Translations under genes and position numbers: made by a program
The notes under the pieces: model-generated
The model's database searches: none
What the model was told of the DNA's origin: nothing
The model's input: only the letters and a program-made list of their open reading frames with translations
DNA from: Companilactobacillus furfuricola
GTDB lineage: Bacteria; Bacillota; Bacilli; Lactobacillales; Lactobacillaceae
Direction: 5' to 3'
DNA: 64,000 bases
Assembly (NCBI RefSeq): GCF_003946325.1
Contig: NZ_RHNT01000006.1
Location: forward strand, 16,120-80,119
Shown: positions 1-8,405 of the stretch, piece after piece
How the letters are laid out: each line of letters opens with the position of its first letter
Numbering within the stretch: position 1 is the stretch's first letter

Positions 1-124
1 CGGCACCACCCGATTTTGCTGCCATGTATAATTCACGTGATATTTTTTGGAAAATCTTTCCACGTTTAGCATCTTGGGCGCTCTTACGTCCTTGGATGTT
101 ATGCCATTTTGAGTGTCCTGACAT
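1..124 (-). CDS. yebC: YebC/PmpR-family protein, N-terminal fragment
   Basis: The first 41 codons of a minus-strand gene run off the left edge of the window. The predicted N-terminus begins [20 protein letters not shown] and continues with KRGKIFQK and [12 protein letters not shown], the hallmark start of YebC/TACO1 proteins. These are about 240 residues long and act as transcriptional regulators or as factors that help ribosomes through proline stretches. The ATG is at 122-124 and is preceded by an AAGGAAG ribosome binding site. The rest of the gene lies outside the window, so completeness cannot be judged. It has its own promoter overlapping the end of the VanZ-like gene. Confidence 0.9.
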   Translation of the reverse strand, partial: MSGHSKWHNIQGRKSAQDAKRGKIFQKISRELYMAAKSGGA

Positions 125-165
125 TTCTGCTTCCTTCTTTCATTTTTATTAGTAAACCGTCTAAT

Positions 166-194
166 ATATTATCAAATATAAGGCGTTATATCAA
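166..194 (-). promoter_or_regulatory. Sigma-A promoter of yebC
   Basis: On the minus strand TTGATA (189-194) and TAATAT (166-171) are separated by 17 nt, about 40 nt before the yebC start codon. The -35 box overlaps the stop codon of the VanZ-like gene. Confidence 0.6.
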
Positions 195-733
195 TACTCC
201 ATTGAGAAAGGATGCAATTTTTTTTGACGCTTTTTCAGTAAATAAACAATTAGCACTGTCAATAAAATTGCCACCAGTGCACCAGTGCTATCTAGGATAA
301 CATCTTCGACCAATGGTGTCCGCCCTCCAGTTAATCCTTGGTGAAATTCATCAAAAGCCGCTAAACCTGTGGCAGCCATCCAAGGGATGAAAATTTGGAG
401 AACTTGATTTTTTTTAAAATAAGTATATAAAGCTAAACACAAAAACAGCCCGAGGATAAAGTAAGTCCCAAAGTGAGCTGTCTTTCGCATGATGAACTCC
501 ACAAAATGGAAGTAACCATCATTTTTCACTGACTGATATTTATCACCATATTGAAATCCAAATGAATTTAAAAAATCATAAAGTGGTCGTTGATGATTGC
601 CAAGATGGCGTTGTAAAAATGGAACTGACGTTTGTTGCTTATAAGTCATTGACGAACTAATAAATAACACTAACTCGACCAAGACTACTAGCAGCCAATA
701 CCATTTTTCACGCTGCTTAAGTTTATTATTCAT
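191..733 (-). CDS. VanZ-like family membrane protein
   Basis: A 180-residue membrane protein of the VanZ-like family. An N-terminal transmembrane segment (about 12-30) is followed by an extracytoplasmic stretch and then three hydrophobic segments (about 90-110, 117-135, 145-165). The family signatures are visible: RKTAHFGTYFILG near 83-95, DEFHQ near 128-132, and the GRTPLVEDVILDSTGA stretch near 137-152. The name comes from vanZ of teicoplanin-resistance clusters, but lone homologues are common housekeeping proteins in Firmicutes and nothing here indicates glycopeptide resistance. Its start overlaps the end of the upstream permease by 8 nt, so the two are probably co-transcribed and translationally coupled. 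Confidence 0.8.
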   Translation of the reverse strand: MNNKLKQREKWYWLLVVLVELVLFISSSMTYKQQTSVPFLQRHLGNHQRPLYDFLNSFGFQYGDKYQSVKNDGYFHFVEFIMRKTAHFGTYFILGLFLCLALYTYFKKNQVLQIFIPWMAATGLAAFDEFHQGLTGGRTPLVEDVILDSTGALVAILLTVLIVYLLKKRQKKLHPFSMEY

Positions 734-2339
734 TCGGATCCTCCAAGTTGATAGTATCGTTCAGTTCTTTAGCTTCGCCAAAATAGTGTGAACGATATGA
801 GCTACCTACAGCCCAGTAATAAACAAATACTGAAACGACGAGAATGATGACAAAATCAAGTGGATACTTGATCAGCCCTAAGCCGCCAAAGTCTGTTCCA
901 CCGATCCAAGAAATCAGTGACAAAAATACTAATTGGAAAATCATCCACAAACTAGACTTGAACTTTTGTTTCATATTGTGGAATCCTTGACGACCATCGA
1001 AAACTATATAAACTGGCAAGCCAATAATAACAATAGCAATAACTTCGATAGTTGTTGGAAACATTGTCCAATAAATAGCCAGACTAGCTAGCGCAAATGC
1101 TGCTGGAGCAAAGAACTTCATCCCCTTGATCTTAGTTGGACGTTTAAAATCAGGAGCTAATTTCCGCAAGCTTCCAGCAACTACTGGACCAGTCAACAGC
1201 GAAATCAGCATCGTTGCTGAGACTACTCGTGAAAGAATGGTCCAATTTTTGAATAGTAAGATCATGATAAAGCTAACGCCAAAATTGACTAATAAAGCCA
1301 CCCGTGGCGAATTGTATTTATTGTCCATTTTTGCCAAGAATTTAGGCATGTGTTGATTCTTTGGCATCGAAGCCAACGACTTACTTGCTGAGGCTGAAAA
1401 GGCCATACCACTACCGAATGGCGAAATAAAGGCCGTGAAATAGATCAAAGTGGAGAGCCAATAAATATTCAATAAAATAGCTAAGTCAGAAAACGGAGAA
1501 TTGAAGTTTAGTGAACTCCAGCCTTTAGATACGATGGAACTAGGCAATGATCCAATAAAGACGATTTGCAAACAAATGTAGATCAAGGCACTGACAATTA
1601 GCGAAATAACAATACCGCGACGGATATTGACTGATGGCTTTTTAATGTCGTTACCTAAATTAATAACCGTTTGGAAGGCAACGTAGGAGAAAATAACCCC
1701 AGCACTACTAATAGCCAAGAAGATCGATGATGATCCGTTCGGCATAAATGTTGAAAAATTCGAACCTAAATTGCCGAAATCGAAATGTGCAGATATCAAA
1801 GCAATCATAGTAATAATAGGAACAAAAATCTTAAAAAGTGAAATTGCATTATTGAACTTGGCCATTAAGGCAACTGACCAATAATTAATAATCGTAAATA
1901 ACGCCAACATAATAGTTGCCGCGAATATCCCCCAAGCTGACAACTGATCACCGTTCATCAATACTTTGGTCCACTTAACCCATTCCCAGGGCCAAGAACT
2001 CATATATTGAACTGAAGCAACGGACTCAATTGGCAAGATAGCCAATAAAGCTAACCAGTTGGCCCAGGAAGAAACATGTCCTAATAGTGAACCGTGAGTA
2101 TACATTGCAAAGCGACTCATGGCACCATCTTCGGGGAACATCGTCCCGATCTCAACGTAGACTGTAGCGATAATGAATACTAATAACGCTCCAATGATCC
2201 ACGCTAAAATGGCAGCTGGTCCAGCCACACGCGCAGCTTGACTCGAGCCAAACATCCAACCTGAACCGATGATAGCGCTCAGGCCGAACATAACAGTGGA
2301 AAATAATCCTAATTTTTTCTTCAAAATAACTTCCTTCAT
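726..2339 (-). CDS. APC-superfamily amino acid permease
   Basis: A 537-residue permease with about 12-14 hydrophobic segments. The N-terminus carries the APC motif (GLSAIIGSGWMFGSSQAA, about residues 19-36), where the first helix is broken by GSGW for substrate binding. It probably imports an amino acid or polyamine by proton symport; the substrate cannot be read from the sequence. Start choice is uncertain. The ATG at 2339 has no good ribosome binding site, whereas AAGGAAG immediately downstream is well placed for a TTG at codon 6 (2324). A short inverted repeat (TAGTGC / GCACTA, 2343-2361) lies just upstream of the ATG. It is the first gene of a two-gene unit with the VanZ-like gene. Confidence 0.85.
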   Translation of the reverse strand: MKEVILKKKLGLFSTVMFGLSAIIGSGWMFGSSQAARVAGPAAILAWIIGALLVFIIATVYVEIGTMFPEDGAMSRFAMYTHGSLLGHVSSWANWLALLAILPIESVASVQYMSSWPWEWVKWTKVLMNGDQLSAWGIFAATIMLALFTIINYWSVALMAKFNNAISLFKIFVPIITMIALISAHFDFGNLGSNFSTFMPNGSSSIFLAISSAGVIFSYVAFQTVINLGNDIKKPSVNIRRGIVISLIVSALIYICLQIVFIGSLPSSIVSKGWSSLNFNSPFSDLAILLNIYWLSTLIYFTAFISPFGSGMAFSASASKSLASMPKNQHMPKFLAKMDNKYNSPRVALLVNFGVSFIMILLFKNWTILSRVVSATMLISLLTGPVVAGSLRKLAPDFKRPTKIKGMKFFAPAAFALASLAIYWTMFPTTIEVIAIVIIGLPVYIVFDGRQGFHNMKQKFKSSLWMIFQLVFLSLISWIGGTDFGGLGLIKYPLDFVIILVVSVFVYYWAVGSSYRSHYFGEAKELNDTINLEDPNE

Positions 2340-2745
2340 CCCTAGTGCATAGCAAGCACTATTTTGTAAACACCTTAATTATAATAAAATGTGAAAAGAA
2401 TATCTAATTAACCATTAAAAAAATGCATAAAAAGTGTAATAATCTCCTTCATGAATATCATGACAACGGATACAAATTGTTAAGCTCATTTTTCACAATC
2501 AATCGACTTTAATAGTTAATTTTTCAATTTCCGGGTAAACAATTAACAAAGTAGGTAAAATCCTAACAAATCCAAAAATAAGAATCAACACCTGATAAAC
2601 TTAAAATATTCAAAATTTAATTCATAATTGTAACTATGAGGTGCGGGAGAATCGACTTGAGAAGCAAAACAAACAAATTTAAAATCAGACTGAATTTTTT
2701 CATATTTGCAAACGAATTTATTTAACTCTATTGGCAAAATATGCA
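2340..2745. other. AT-rich intergenic region between permease and glmS
   Basis: About 400 nt without a credible gene on either strand. It should contain the promoter of the permease. A TTACAA / AATATT pair with 17-nt spacing near 2605-2635 on the minus strand and a TATAAT-like box near 2380 are candidates, but neither is convincing. I saw no riboswitch or T-box motif. Confidence 0.4.
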
Positions 2746-2780
2746 TAAAAAATGGTTTCTAGCAGATGCTAGAAACCATT
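2746..2780 (-). terminator. Intrinsic terminator of glmS
   Basis: A 13-bp perfect stem (AATGGTTTCTAGC and its complement, 2751-2780) with a 4-nt loop is followed on the minus strand by a run of T. It starts 10 nt after the glmS stop. Confidence 0.85.
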
Positions 2781-2789
2781 TAGTAAAAA

Positions 2790-4601
2790 TTATTCAACTG
2801 TAACACTCTTAGCTAAGTTACGAGGCTTATCAACATCGTTTCCACGTTCAAGAGCTGCATAGTAAGCAATCAATTGAGCTGGAACAACACTGACAATAGG
2901 TGAAATCTTTTCATCGATTGCTGGCAATACCACTTGGTCACCATCTTCAGCATATTTCTTGCTGGAAATAACTAAGACATGTCCGCCACGGGCTTCAACT
3001 TCCTGAATATTGCCACGTGTATGCGCAGCACCGATACCATCATTGACATAAGCAAATACGGGAACACCGTCTTCGATCAATGAAATAGTACCATGTTTCA
3101 ACTCACCAGCAGCAAATCCTTCTGCATGGATATATGAAATCTCTTTTAGTTTCAATGAAGCTTCTAGTGATAGAGCGTAATCAATACCACGACCGATATA
3201 GAAAGCATCGCGTTGACCATCAAGATAGTCATGAGCAATTTTCTTGAAACGGTCCTTTTCGTCAACGATCGTTTGGATAGCATTGGCAGCCAAAGCTAAT
3301 TGCTTCTTCAAATCAAATTCCGATGCCAATTTAATACCCTTGTACTCACCAACCGCTTTAGCTAAAACTGATTCCACTGCGATTTGAGCTGTATAGGCTT
3401 TAGTTGAGGCAACAGCGATCTCTGGTCCAGCTAACAATTTCATTGTATAAGTAGCTTCACGAGAAAGCGTTGAATTTGGAACGTTAGTCATCGTCAAACT
3501 GTGGTGTCCTAATTCATTTACTTTAACCAGCACTTGTCTACTATCAGCAGTTTCACCACTTTGTGATAAGAAGATGAAGAATGGCTTCTTCGATAATTTT
3601 GGCATATGGTAGCCAAATTCACTGGCTAATTCAACGTCAACTGGCACATCGCACAAGTCTTCAAAGATGTTCTTGCCGACTAAACCTGCGTGGTAACTAG
3701 TACCGGCTGCAACAATGTAAAGACGGTCCGCTGATGCAACATCTTCAAGCATCTTTTCATCGATATTGATCTTATTACCATCAACATAGTGTTGCGAGAT
3801 TTTTCTCATAACAGCAGGTTGTTCATCGATTTCTTTAAGCATGTAGTGTGAATAAGTACCCTTTGAAATATCTGAAGCATCCAAATCAACGGTATATGAA
3901 TCTCTCTTAACTGGTGTACCATCAAGTTTGCTGATCTCAACACTGTTTTTCTTCAAAAGAACGATTTCACCATCATGGATCTCAACGAATTCATGAGTAC
4001 TTTCAAGCATAGCCATTGCATCTGAACAAATAACGTTAAAGCCATCGCATAATCCGATCAGCAATGGACTCTTATTCTTAGCAACAAAGACACAATCTGG
4101 TTGTTCTCTGTCGACTAAAGCAAAGGCATATGAACCCTCGATCAATGAAACAGCTTTTCTAAAGGCTTGTTCAGTATCCATATTTTCTTTAACAGCAAAA
4201 TAATCAACTAGTTGAACTGCTACTTCGGTATCAGTTTGGCTGACAAATTTGAAGTCACTTAAATATTTTGCTTTAAGTTCAGCGTAATTTGTAATAACGC
4301 CATTATGAACTAAGTAGAAACGGTCATCTTGTGAAAAATGTGGATGAGCGTTATCGATCGTAGGTTGACCGTGAGTAGCCCAACGAGTATGGCCGATCCC
4401 GATATCACCTTTAACTTCGGGTCCGACTTTCTTTTCAAGTGAACTGATCTTTCCAACTTCTTTTACAAGGTAGTCTTGACCTTTTTCATTATTTACATAA
4501 ATTCCGGCTGAATCATAGCCACGATATTCTAATTTTTCTAATCCATTTAATAAAATTTCAGTTGCATTTTCGTTTCCTACAACTCCAACAATTCCGCACA
4601 T
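2790..4601 (-). CDS. glmS: Glutamine-fructose-6-phosphate aminotransferase (isomerizing)
   Basis: Makes glucosamine-6-phosphate from fructose-6-phosphate and glutamine, the first committed step to UDP-GlcNAc for peptidoglycan and teichoic acids; cytoplasmic. At 603 residues it has the normal length. The N-terminal glutaminase domain starts MCGIVGVVG with the catalytic Cys2 and has the GHTRWATHG loop near 72-80. Two SIS sugar-binding domains follow, with LSQSGETADS near 346-355 and VASTKAYTAQ near 396-405, and the conserved C-terminus ends KSVTVE. It is transcribed alone from a strong promoter and ends in its own terminator. Regulation appears to be by a NagR/DasR-type repressor (TGGTATAG sites in the leader) rather than by a glmS ribozyme: the leader is only about 80 nt. 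Confidence 0.97.
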   Translation of the reverse strand: MCGIVGVVGNENATEILLNGLEKLEYRGYDSAGIYVNNEKGQDYLVKEVGKISSLEKKVGPEVKGDIGIGHTRWATHGQPTIDNAHPHFSQDDRFYLVHNGVITNYAELKAKYLSDFKFVSQTDTEVAVQLVDYFAVKENMDTEQAFRKAVSLIEGSYAFALVDREQPDCVFVAKNKSPLLIGLCDGFNVICSDAMAMLESTHEFVEIHDGEIVLLKKNSVEISKLDGTPVKRDSYTVDLDASDISKGTYSHYMLKEIDEQPAVMRKISQHYVDGNKINIDEKMLEDVASADRLYIVAAGTSYHAGLVGKNIFEDLCDVPVDVELASEFGYHMPKLSKKPFFIFLSQSGETADSRQVLVKVNELGHHSLTMTNVPNSTLSREATYTMKLLAGPEIAVASTKAYTAQIAVESVLAKAVGEYKGIKLASEFDLKKQLALAANAIQTIVDEKDRFKKIAHDYLDGQRDAFYIGRGIDYALSLEASLKLKEISYIHAEGFAAGELKHGTISLIEDGVPVFAYVNDGIGAAHTRGNIQEVEARGGHVLVISSKKYAEDGDQVVLPAIDEKISPIVSVVPAQLIAYYAALERGNDVDKPRNLAKSVTVE

Positions 4602-4617
4602 AGTATGGTTCTCCTAA

Positions 4618-4655
4618 ACTGGTATAGTCTATTCATAAATATTGGTATAGTTGAT
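4618..4655. promoter_or_regulatory. Two NagR/DasR-like (dre) sites in the glmS leader
   Basis: Two copies of TGGTATAG (4620-4627 and 4643-4650) lie 23 bp apart, in the contexts ACTGGTATAGTCTAT and ATTGGTATAGTTGAT. This resembles the dre half-site recognised by GntR/HutC-family amino-sugar regulators (NagR/YvoA in Bacillus, DasR in Streptomyces). Both lie downstream of the promoter and before the start codon, a position where a repressor would block elongation. The identity of the regulator is inference; its gene is not in the window. Confidence 0.5.
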
Positions 4656-4688
4656 TGGTAGCCCCAACGTTTATTTTGAACAACTACC

Positions 4689-4717
4689 ACTCTACTAATC
4701 TAGCGGGGTTATGTCAA
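4689..4717 (-). promoter_or_regulatory. glmS promoter
   Basis: A consensus TTGACA (4712-4717) and TAGAGT (4689-4694) are separated by 17 nt on the minus strand. Transcription would start near 4682, giving a leader of about 80 nt. Confidence 0.75.
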
Positions 4718-4749
4718 TAATTTTTAATTTTTTGTTAAAAAATCGTTTG

Positions 4750-4796
4750 AAATGGTACAGATGGTATGGACCGGTATATCAATTGGACTAGTTCAT
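4750..4796. promoter_or_regulatory. Upstream cluster of dre-like sites at glmS
   Basis: A second group of TGGT-type elements lies upstream of the -35 box: TGGTACAG, TGGTATGGACCGGTAT and TTGGACTAGTT between 4752 and 4792. The middle one is near-palindromic around GGACC and close to the TGGTCTAGACCA form of the DasR-family operator. Together with the leader sites it suggests binding on both sides of the promoter, possibly with looping. Function is inferred from resemblance only. Confidence 0.4.
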
Positions 4797-4917
4797 ATAA
4801 AAAAAATCGTTTTATTTTATAACTAACTCTCTCTATAGCATGGTTATATTTCCAATCTTTTTACACTTAATTTTCAATCCCATTTGGAAAAAATATTAAA
4901 AAATACTTTCTGAGATT

Positions 4918-4955
4918 GCAAAAAGAGCTGATATCCTGTTGAGATATCAGCTCTT
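4918..4955 (-). terminator. Intrinsic terminator of the glmM operon
   Basis: A 13-bp stem (GATATCAGCTCTT and its complement) with a 7-nt loop at 4923-4955, followed on the minus strand by TTTTT. It directly follows the glmM stop and separates the cdaA-cdaR-glmM transcript from glmS. Confidence 0.85.
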
Positions 4956-4966
4956 GTATAAGTAGT

Positions 4967-6322
4967 CTATGCACCCATGTCTTTTTTTACTACATCGGCA
5001 ATTCTTTCAGTATATTCATTAACCTTTTCTTCAGTGGCAGCTTCACACATCACACGGAGCAATGACTCTGTTCCACTAGGACGTACCAATACTCGTCCAT
5101 CGCCGTCCATTTCGGCTTCAACGACCTTGATAGCATCCAAAATGTCTGTGTGTTCTTTCCAATTATTCTTATCTGTTACTGGGACATTGATCAAACGTTG
5201 TGGGTAAATTTTCACTGGTTCAGCTAATTCTTTCAAACTCTTACCAGTTTCCTTCATAACATGCAACAAATGAATACCAGTTAGCATGCCGTCTCCAGTG
5301 TTCATATATTCAAATAAGACAACGTGACCAGATTGTTCGCCACCGATGTTGTAGTTATTCTCACGGATCTGTTCGACCACGTGACGATCACCTACAGCAG
5401 TTTGAACGTATTTCATATCATTGGCTTCAATAGCTTTGTACAAGCCCATATTCGACATGACAGTAGTTACGATCGTATCTTTTTTCAATCTGCCACCGTC
5501 GTGCATGTATTTTCCAAGGATGAACATGATTTTATCGCCATCAACGATATTACCATCTTCATCAACTGCGATACAACGATCTCCGTCACCATCAAAGGCC
5601 AAGCCAGCAATAGCATCTGAATCTTTGACTTTTTGAGCAAGTTGTTCAGGATGAGTTGATCCAACATGGTCGTTAATATTGATCCCATCAGGATGTGAGG
5701 CCATGATATCAAAATCAGCGTTCAAGTCTGCGAACAAGGTACTTGCCAAACGACTAGTTGAACCATTAGCAGTATCTAAAACGATATTCATGCCGCTCAA
5801 ATCATCAGAAACAGTTTGTTTCAAGAATTGTAAATACTTTTGCGCACCTTCTGGATAATCCGAAACTGAGCCTAACCCTTCAGCTGATGGCCTTGGTAAT
5901 GTGTCTTCTTTAGCATCTAGAAGTTCTTCAATTTCATCTTCAACGTCATCGGGTAATTTGTAACCGTCTGATCCAAAGAACTTGATACCGTTATCTGATG
6001 CAGGATTGTGTGATGCTGAGATCATAATACCAGCATCAGCTGAGACTGCTCTAACTAGGTAGGCAACAGCTGGCGTTGTCACTACATTTAAGTTCAAGAC
6101 TTCGATCCCAACTGATAACAATCCTGAGATCAAGCTGTCTAATAACATTTGACCTGAAATTCTCGTGTCACGAGCAACTAATACTCGTGGGCGACTATTT
6201 TCATTTTGTGAGTGTTGCGTCAAAACATATCCACCCGCACGACCTAATTTAAATGCAAGTTCGGGTTTGAGCTCTTTATTAGCTATTCCTCGAACACCGT
6301 CTGTTCCAAAATACTTTGTCAT
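4967..6322 (-). CDS. glmM: Phosphoglucosamine mutase
   Basis: Interconverts glucosamine-6-phosphate and glucosamine-1-phosphate, the second step to UDP-GlcNAc. Length is 451 residues, typical for GlmM. It starts [15 protein letters not shown]. The phosphoserine loop MISASHNP is near 99-106, the metal-binding DGDGDR near 241-246, and the sugar-phosphate loop RPSGTE near 410-415. It lies 20 nt behind cdaR with a TAAGGA ribosome binding site, in the conserved cdaA-cdaR-glmM order. In Bacillus, Lactococcus and Staphylococcus GlmM binds and inhibits CdaA; the same is expected here but is not shown by the sequence. Confidence 0.97.
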   Translation of the reverse strand: MTKYFGTDGVRGIANKELKPELAFKLGRAGGYVLTQHSQNENSRPRVLVARDTRISGQMLLDSLISGLLSVGIEVLNLNVVTTPAVAYLVRAVSADAGIMISASHNPASDNGIKFFGSDGYKLPDDVEDEIEELLDAKEDTLPRPSAEGLGSVSDYPEGAQKYLQFLKQTVSDDLSGMNIVLDTANGSTSRLASTLFADLNADFDIMASHPDGININDHVGSTHPEQLAQKVKDSDAIAGLAFDGDGDRCIAVDEDGNIVDGDKIMFILGKYMHDGGRLKKDTIVTTVMSNMGLYKAIEANDMKYVQTAVGDRHVVEQIRENNYNIGGEQSGHVVLFEYMNTGDGMLTGIHLLHVMKETGKSLKELAEPVKIYPQRLINVPVTDKNNWKEHTDILDAIKVVEAEMDGDGRVLVRPSGTESLLRVMCEAATEEKVNEYTERIADVVKKDMGA

Positions 6323-6342
6323 AAAATCCTTACCCCCAACGT

Positions 6343-7479
6343 TTAATCTGTTGCGTTGTTTTCATTATCTTCATCATTGTTACTTGAAGTATTTCCGTTT
6401 GAATTAGTATTGTTGTTGCCACTGTTACCGTTGTTACTATTATTAGTTCCTTGATTATTTGAATTAGTACCATTATTCGTATTTGTCGAATTGCTATAAC
6501 CGCCACCTGAACTACCATTTGCATGGACAGTGATCGTTACCATCAAGGAGTCAGGGTCAGATGAAGTGATCTTTCCTTTTAAGGCATTGGCAATATCAAC
6601 ACTCTTCTTAGTAGTAGATGTAATATCGGAAATATCGACTGGAATGTTGATCGAATCATCTATATCATCCAGTTGTTTCTCACTGCCGTAAACAGTTATT
6701 GATTTGACATCAGAATCAAGAGAGAAACTCATTCCGTTGGATGAACTTCCCTGTTGGGTAAAATTTATAGAGACCTTCTTGCTTGGCAAGTTGATCGGGA
6801 TCTTTACATGGACCGTTTGTGGTTCCATTGTGACATTTAAAGTCTTCCCTTTCTTATCCAATGCCTGCACGAGGACTTCTTGATCAAAGGTCGTCTTAAT
6901 ACCCTTAGGCAAAATTGGTTTAACTACTAATTTATCGATCTTCTTAACATCAGCAGCGGCTCCGGTGACTCTGACCGTGCTAGGTGAAACTTGTGGTTTA
7001 CTTGCTGAATATCCAGATGCCAACGAATTCTTATTATATTGTACATTTATTGGCAATGATTTAGACATTCGTTTTTGAATATTAACTGTTACATATTTTG
7101 GCTTGATAGTGTACGTTAATTCCGAATTCAAGCCTGTTTGTTGGATCCTGACCTTGTGCTTGCCTGGCAAATACTTTCTTAAATTTAAATAAGCTGAAAA
7201 GTTCTGTGTATTCTTAGTAGCCGTAACCAAAGCCGATGGACCCTCGATAGTAACTTTGACCGATTGTGGATAACCAGTAATGTAATAATCATCAGTGTTA
7301 GCTTGGATCTGTAACGGTACGGTCATTGTAGCTTTAGTATTAACTGTGGTTGAAGTAGATTGGTTAGAATCTCGCGTTGAACCAACACCGGGTGTACTAA
7401 CTGAGAAAAATAACCAGAGTGCTCCACAGAGGGAAACAAATGCATAAAAATAATTACTATTAACTATTTTCTTCATCAT
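6343..7479 (-). CDS. cdaR: CdaA regulatory protein (YbbR-domain protein)
   Basis: Membrane-anchored regulator of the diadenylate cyclase CdaA. One N-terminal transmembrane helix (about residues 8-28) is followed by extracytoplasmic YbbR repeats (about 50-320). Length is 378 residues. The last 60 residues form a low-complexity tail of Asn, Ser, Gly and Thr ([15 protein letters not shown] and similar) that ends acidic ([12 protein letters not shown]). Such a tail is not part of the YbbR fold and probably sits in the cell wall. The start overlaps cdaA by 20 nt and is preceded by GGGAGG, so the two genes are translationally coupled. Confidence 0.93.
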   Translation of the reverse strand: MMKKIVNSNYFYAFVSLCGALWLFFSVSTPGVGSTRDSNQSTSTTVNTKATMTVPLQIQANTDDYYITGYPQSVKVTIEGPSALVTATKNTQNFSAYLNLRKYLPGKHKVRIQQTGLNSELTYTIKPKYVTVNIQKRMSKSLPINVQYNKNSLASGYSASKPQVSPSTVRVTGAAADVKKIDKLVVKPILPKGIKTTFDQEVLVQALDKKGKTLNVTMEPQTVHVKIPINLPSKKVSINFTQQGSSSNGMSFSLDSDVKSITVYGSEKQLDDIDDSINIPVDISDITSTTKKSVDIANALKGKITSSDPDSLMVTITVHANGSSGGGYSNSTNTNNGTNSNNQGTNNSNNGNSGNNNTNSNGNTSSNNDEDNENNATD

Positions 7480-8323
7480 TATTGTTTCCTCCCTTCTTAC
7501 GACGACTTATTCTGAAAATATCAGTGATGGAACGATTTTGATCATTTCCATCTTCAGATAATTGTGCGTGAAGATATTTCAAGTAATCTTCACGAGAAAG
7601 GTCGAGCATCATGTGCCCATTACGAGTGATCATGACACCACCCGTTTCTTCAGAAACGACGATAGTGATCGAGTCTGTCACTTCACTAATACCGACAGCA
7701 GCTCTGTGTCTAGTTCCTAATTCCTTCGGGATCGTATTGCTCTCTGATAGCGGTAAGTAGGCTGCCGCTACGGAGATCCGGTTCTTACGAATGATCACCG
7801 CACCATCGTGGAGCGGTGTATTCGGAATGAAAATGTTGATCAGTAAAGCTCCTGTCACTTCAGCATCCAGATCAATACCAGTTTCGACATACTCTTCCAA
7901 ACCAGTATTCATCTCTAAAGTTATCAAAGCCCCGATCCGGCGCTTACTCATATATTGAATGGCCTGGTCTAAACTCTCGATCAAATGATTCTTAGTCTTA
8001 CCTTCTTCATTGCTCCGAGAGCTGAAAAAAGGCAATCTTCCCAGATGTTCTAGACCACGTCTGATCTCGGGTTGGAAAATAACCACGATAATGATCACTC
8101 CCCAATTGATCAATTGGTCCATTAAGAACGAAACTGTGTGGAGATTAAGTGCCCAACTAATGATCTTGATCAAAAATATGACAACGATACCTTTTAATAA
8201 TTGAACCGCCTTCGTACCACGGATCATCGAAAGTACCTTGTACAAAACATACCATACAACAATGATATCGGCTAAATTAGCAAGGTTTTGCAATGTAAAA
8301 ATATTGCTAAGTGTTAAATTCAT
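7460..8323 (-). CDS. cdaA: Diadenylate cyclase (c-di-AMP synthase)
   Basis: Makes cyclic di-AMP from two ATP at the membrane; c-di-AMP controls potassium and osmolyte transport and cell-wall homeostasis. Length is 287 residues. Three transmembrane helices occupy about residues 10-90, followed by a linker and the DAC domain. The catalytic motifs are intact: LHDGAVII near 168-175 (Asp about 171) and GTRHRAAVG near 200-208. First gene of cdaA-cdaR-glmM. It lies 82 nt behind a CPA1 antiporter on the same strand and may be read through from it. A ribosome binding site AGAGGGG precedes the ATG. Confidence 0.97.
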   Translation of the reverse strand: MNLTLSNIFTLQNLANLADIIVVWYVLYKVLSMIRGTKAVQLLKGIVVIFLIKIISWALNLHTVSFLMDQLINWGVIIIVVIFQPEIRRGLEHLGRLPFFSSRSNEEGKTKNHLIESLDQAIQYMSKRRIGALITLEMNTGLEEYVETGIDLDAEVTGALLINIFIPNTPLHDGAVIIRKNRISVAAAYLPLSESNTIPKELGTRHRAAVGISEVTDSITIVVSEETGGVMITRNGHMMLDLSREDYLKYLHAQLSEDGNDQNRSITDIFRISRRKKGGNNNDEENS

Positions 8324-8405
8324 ATTTTTTACCCCTCTTAGCTCGAAATCAATTATAGCAAATAATTAATATTATAAAAGCCCATTTATAGGCATTAATT
8401 GATTA

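Noticed and set aside
191..733. Glycopeptide resistance gene vanZ
   Set aside because: Only the family is shared. No vanHAX or regulator genes are near, and lone VanZ-like proteins are common.
4602..4966. glmS ribozyme
   Set aside because: The promoter leaves only about 80 nt of leader and none of the conserved ribozyme core sequence is present upstream of glmS.
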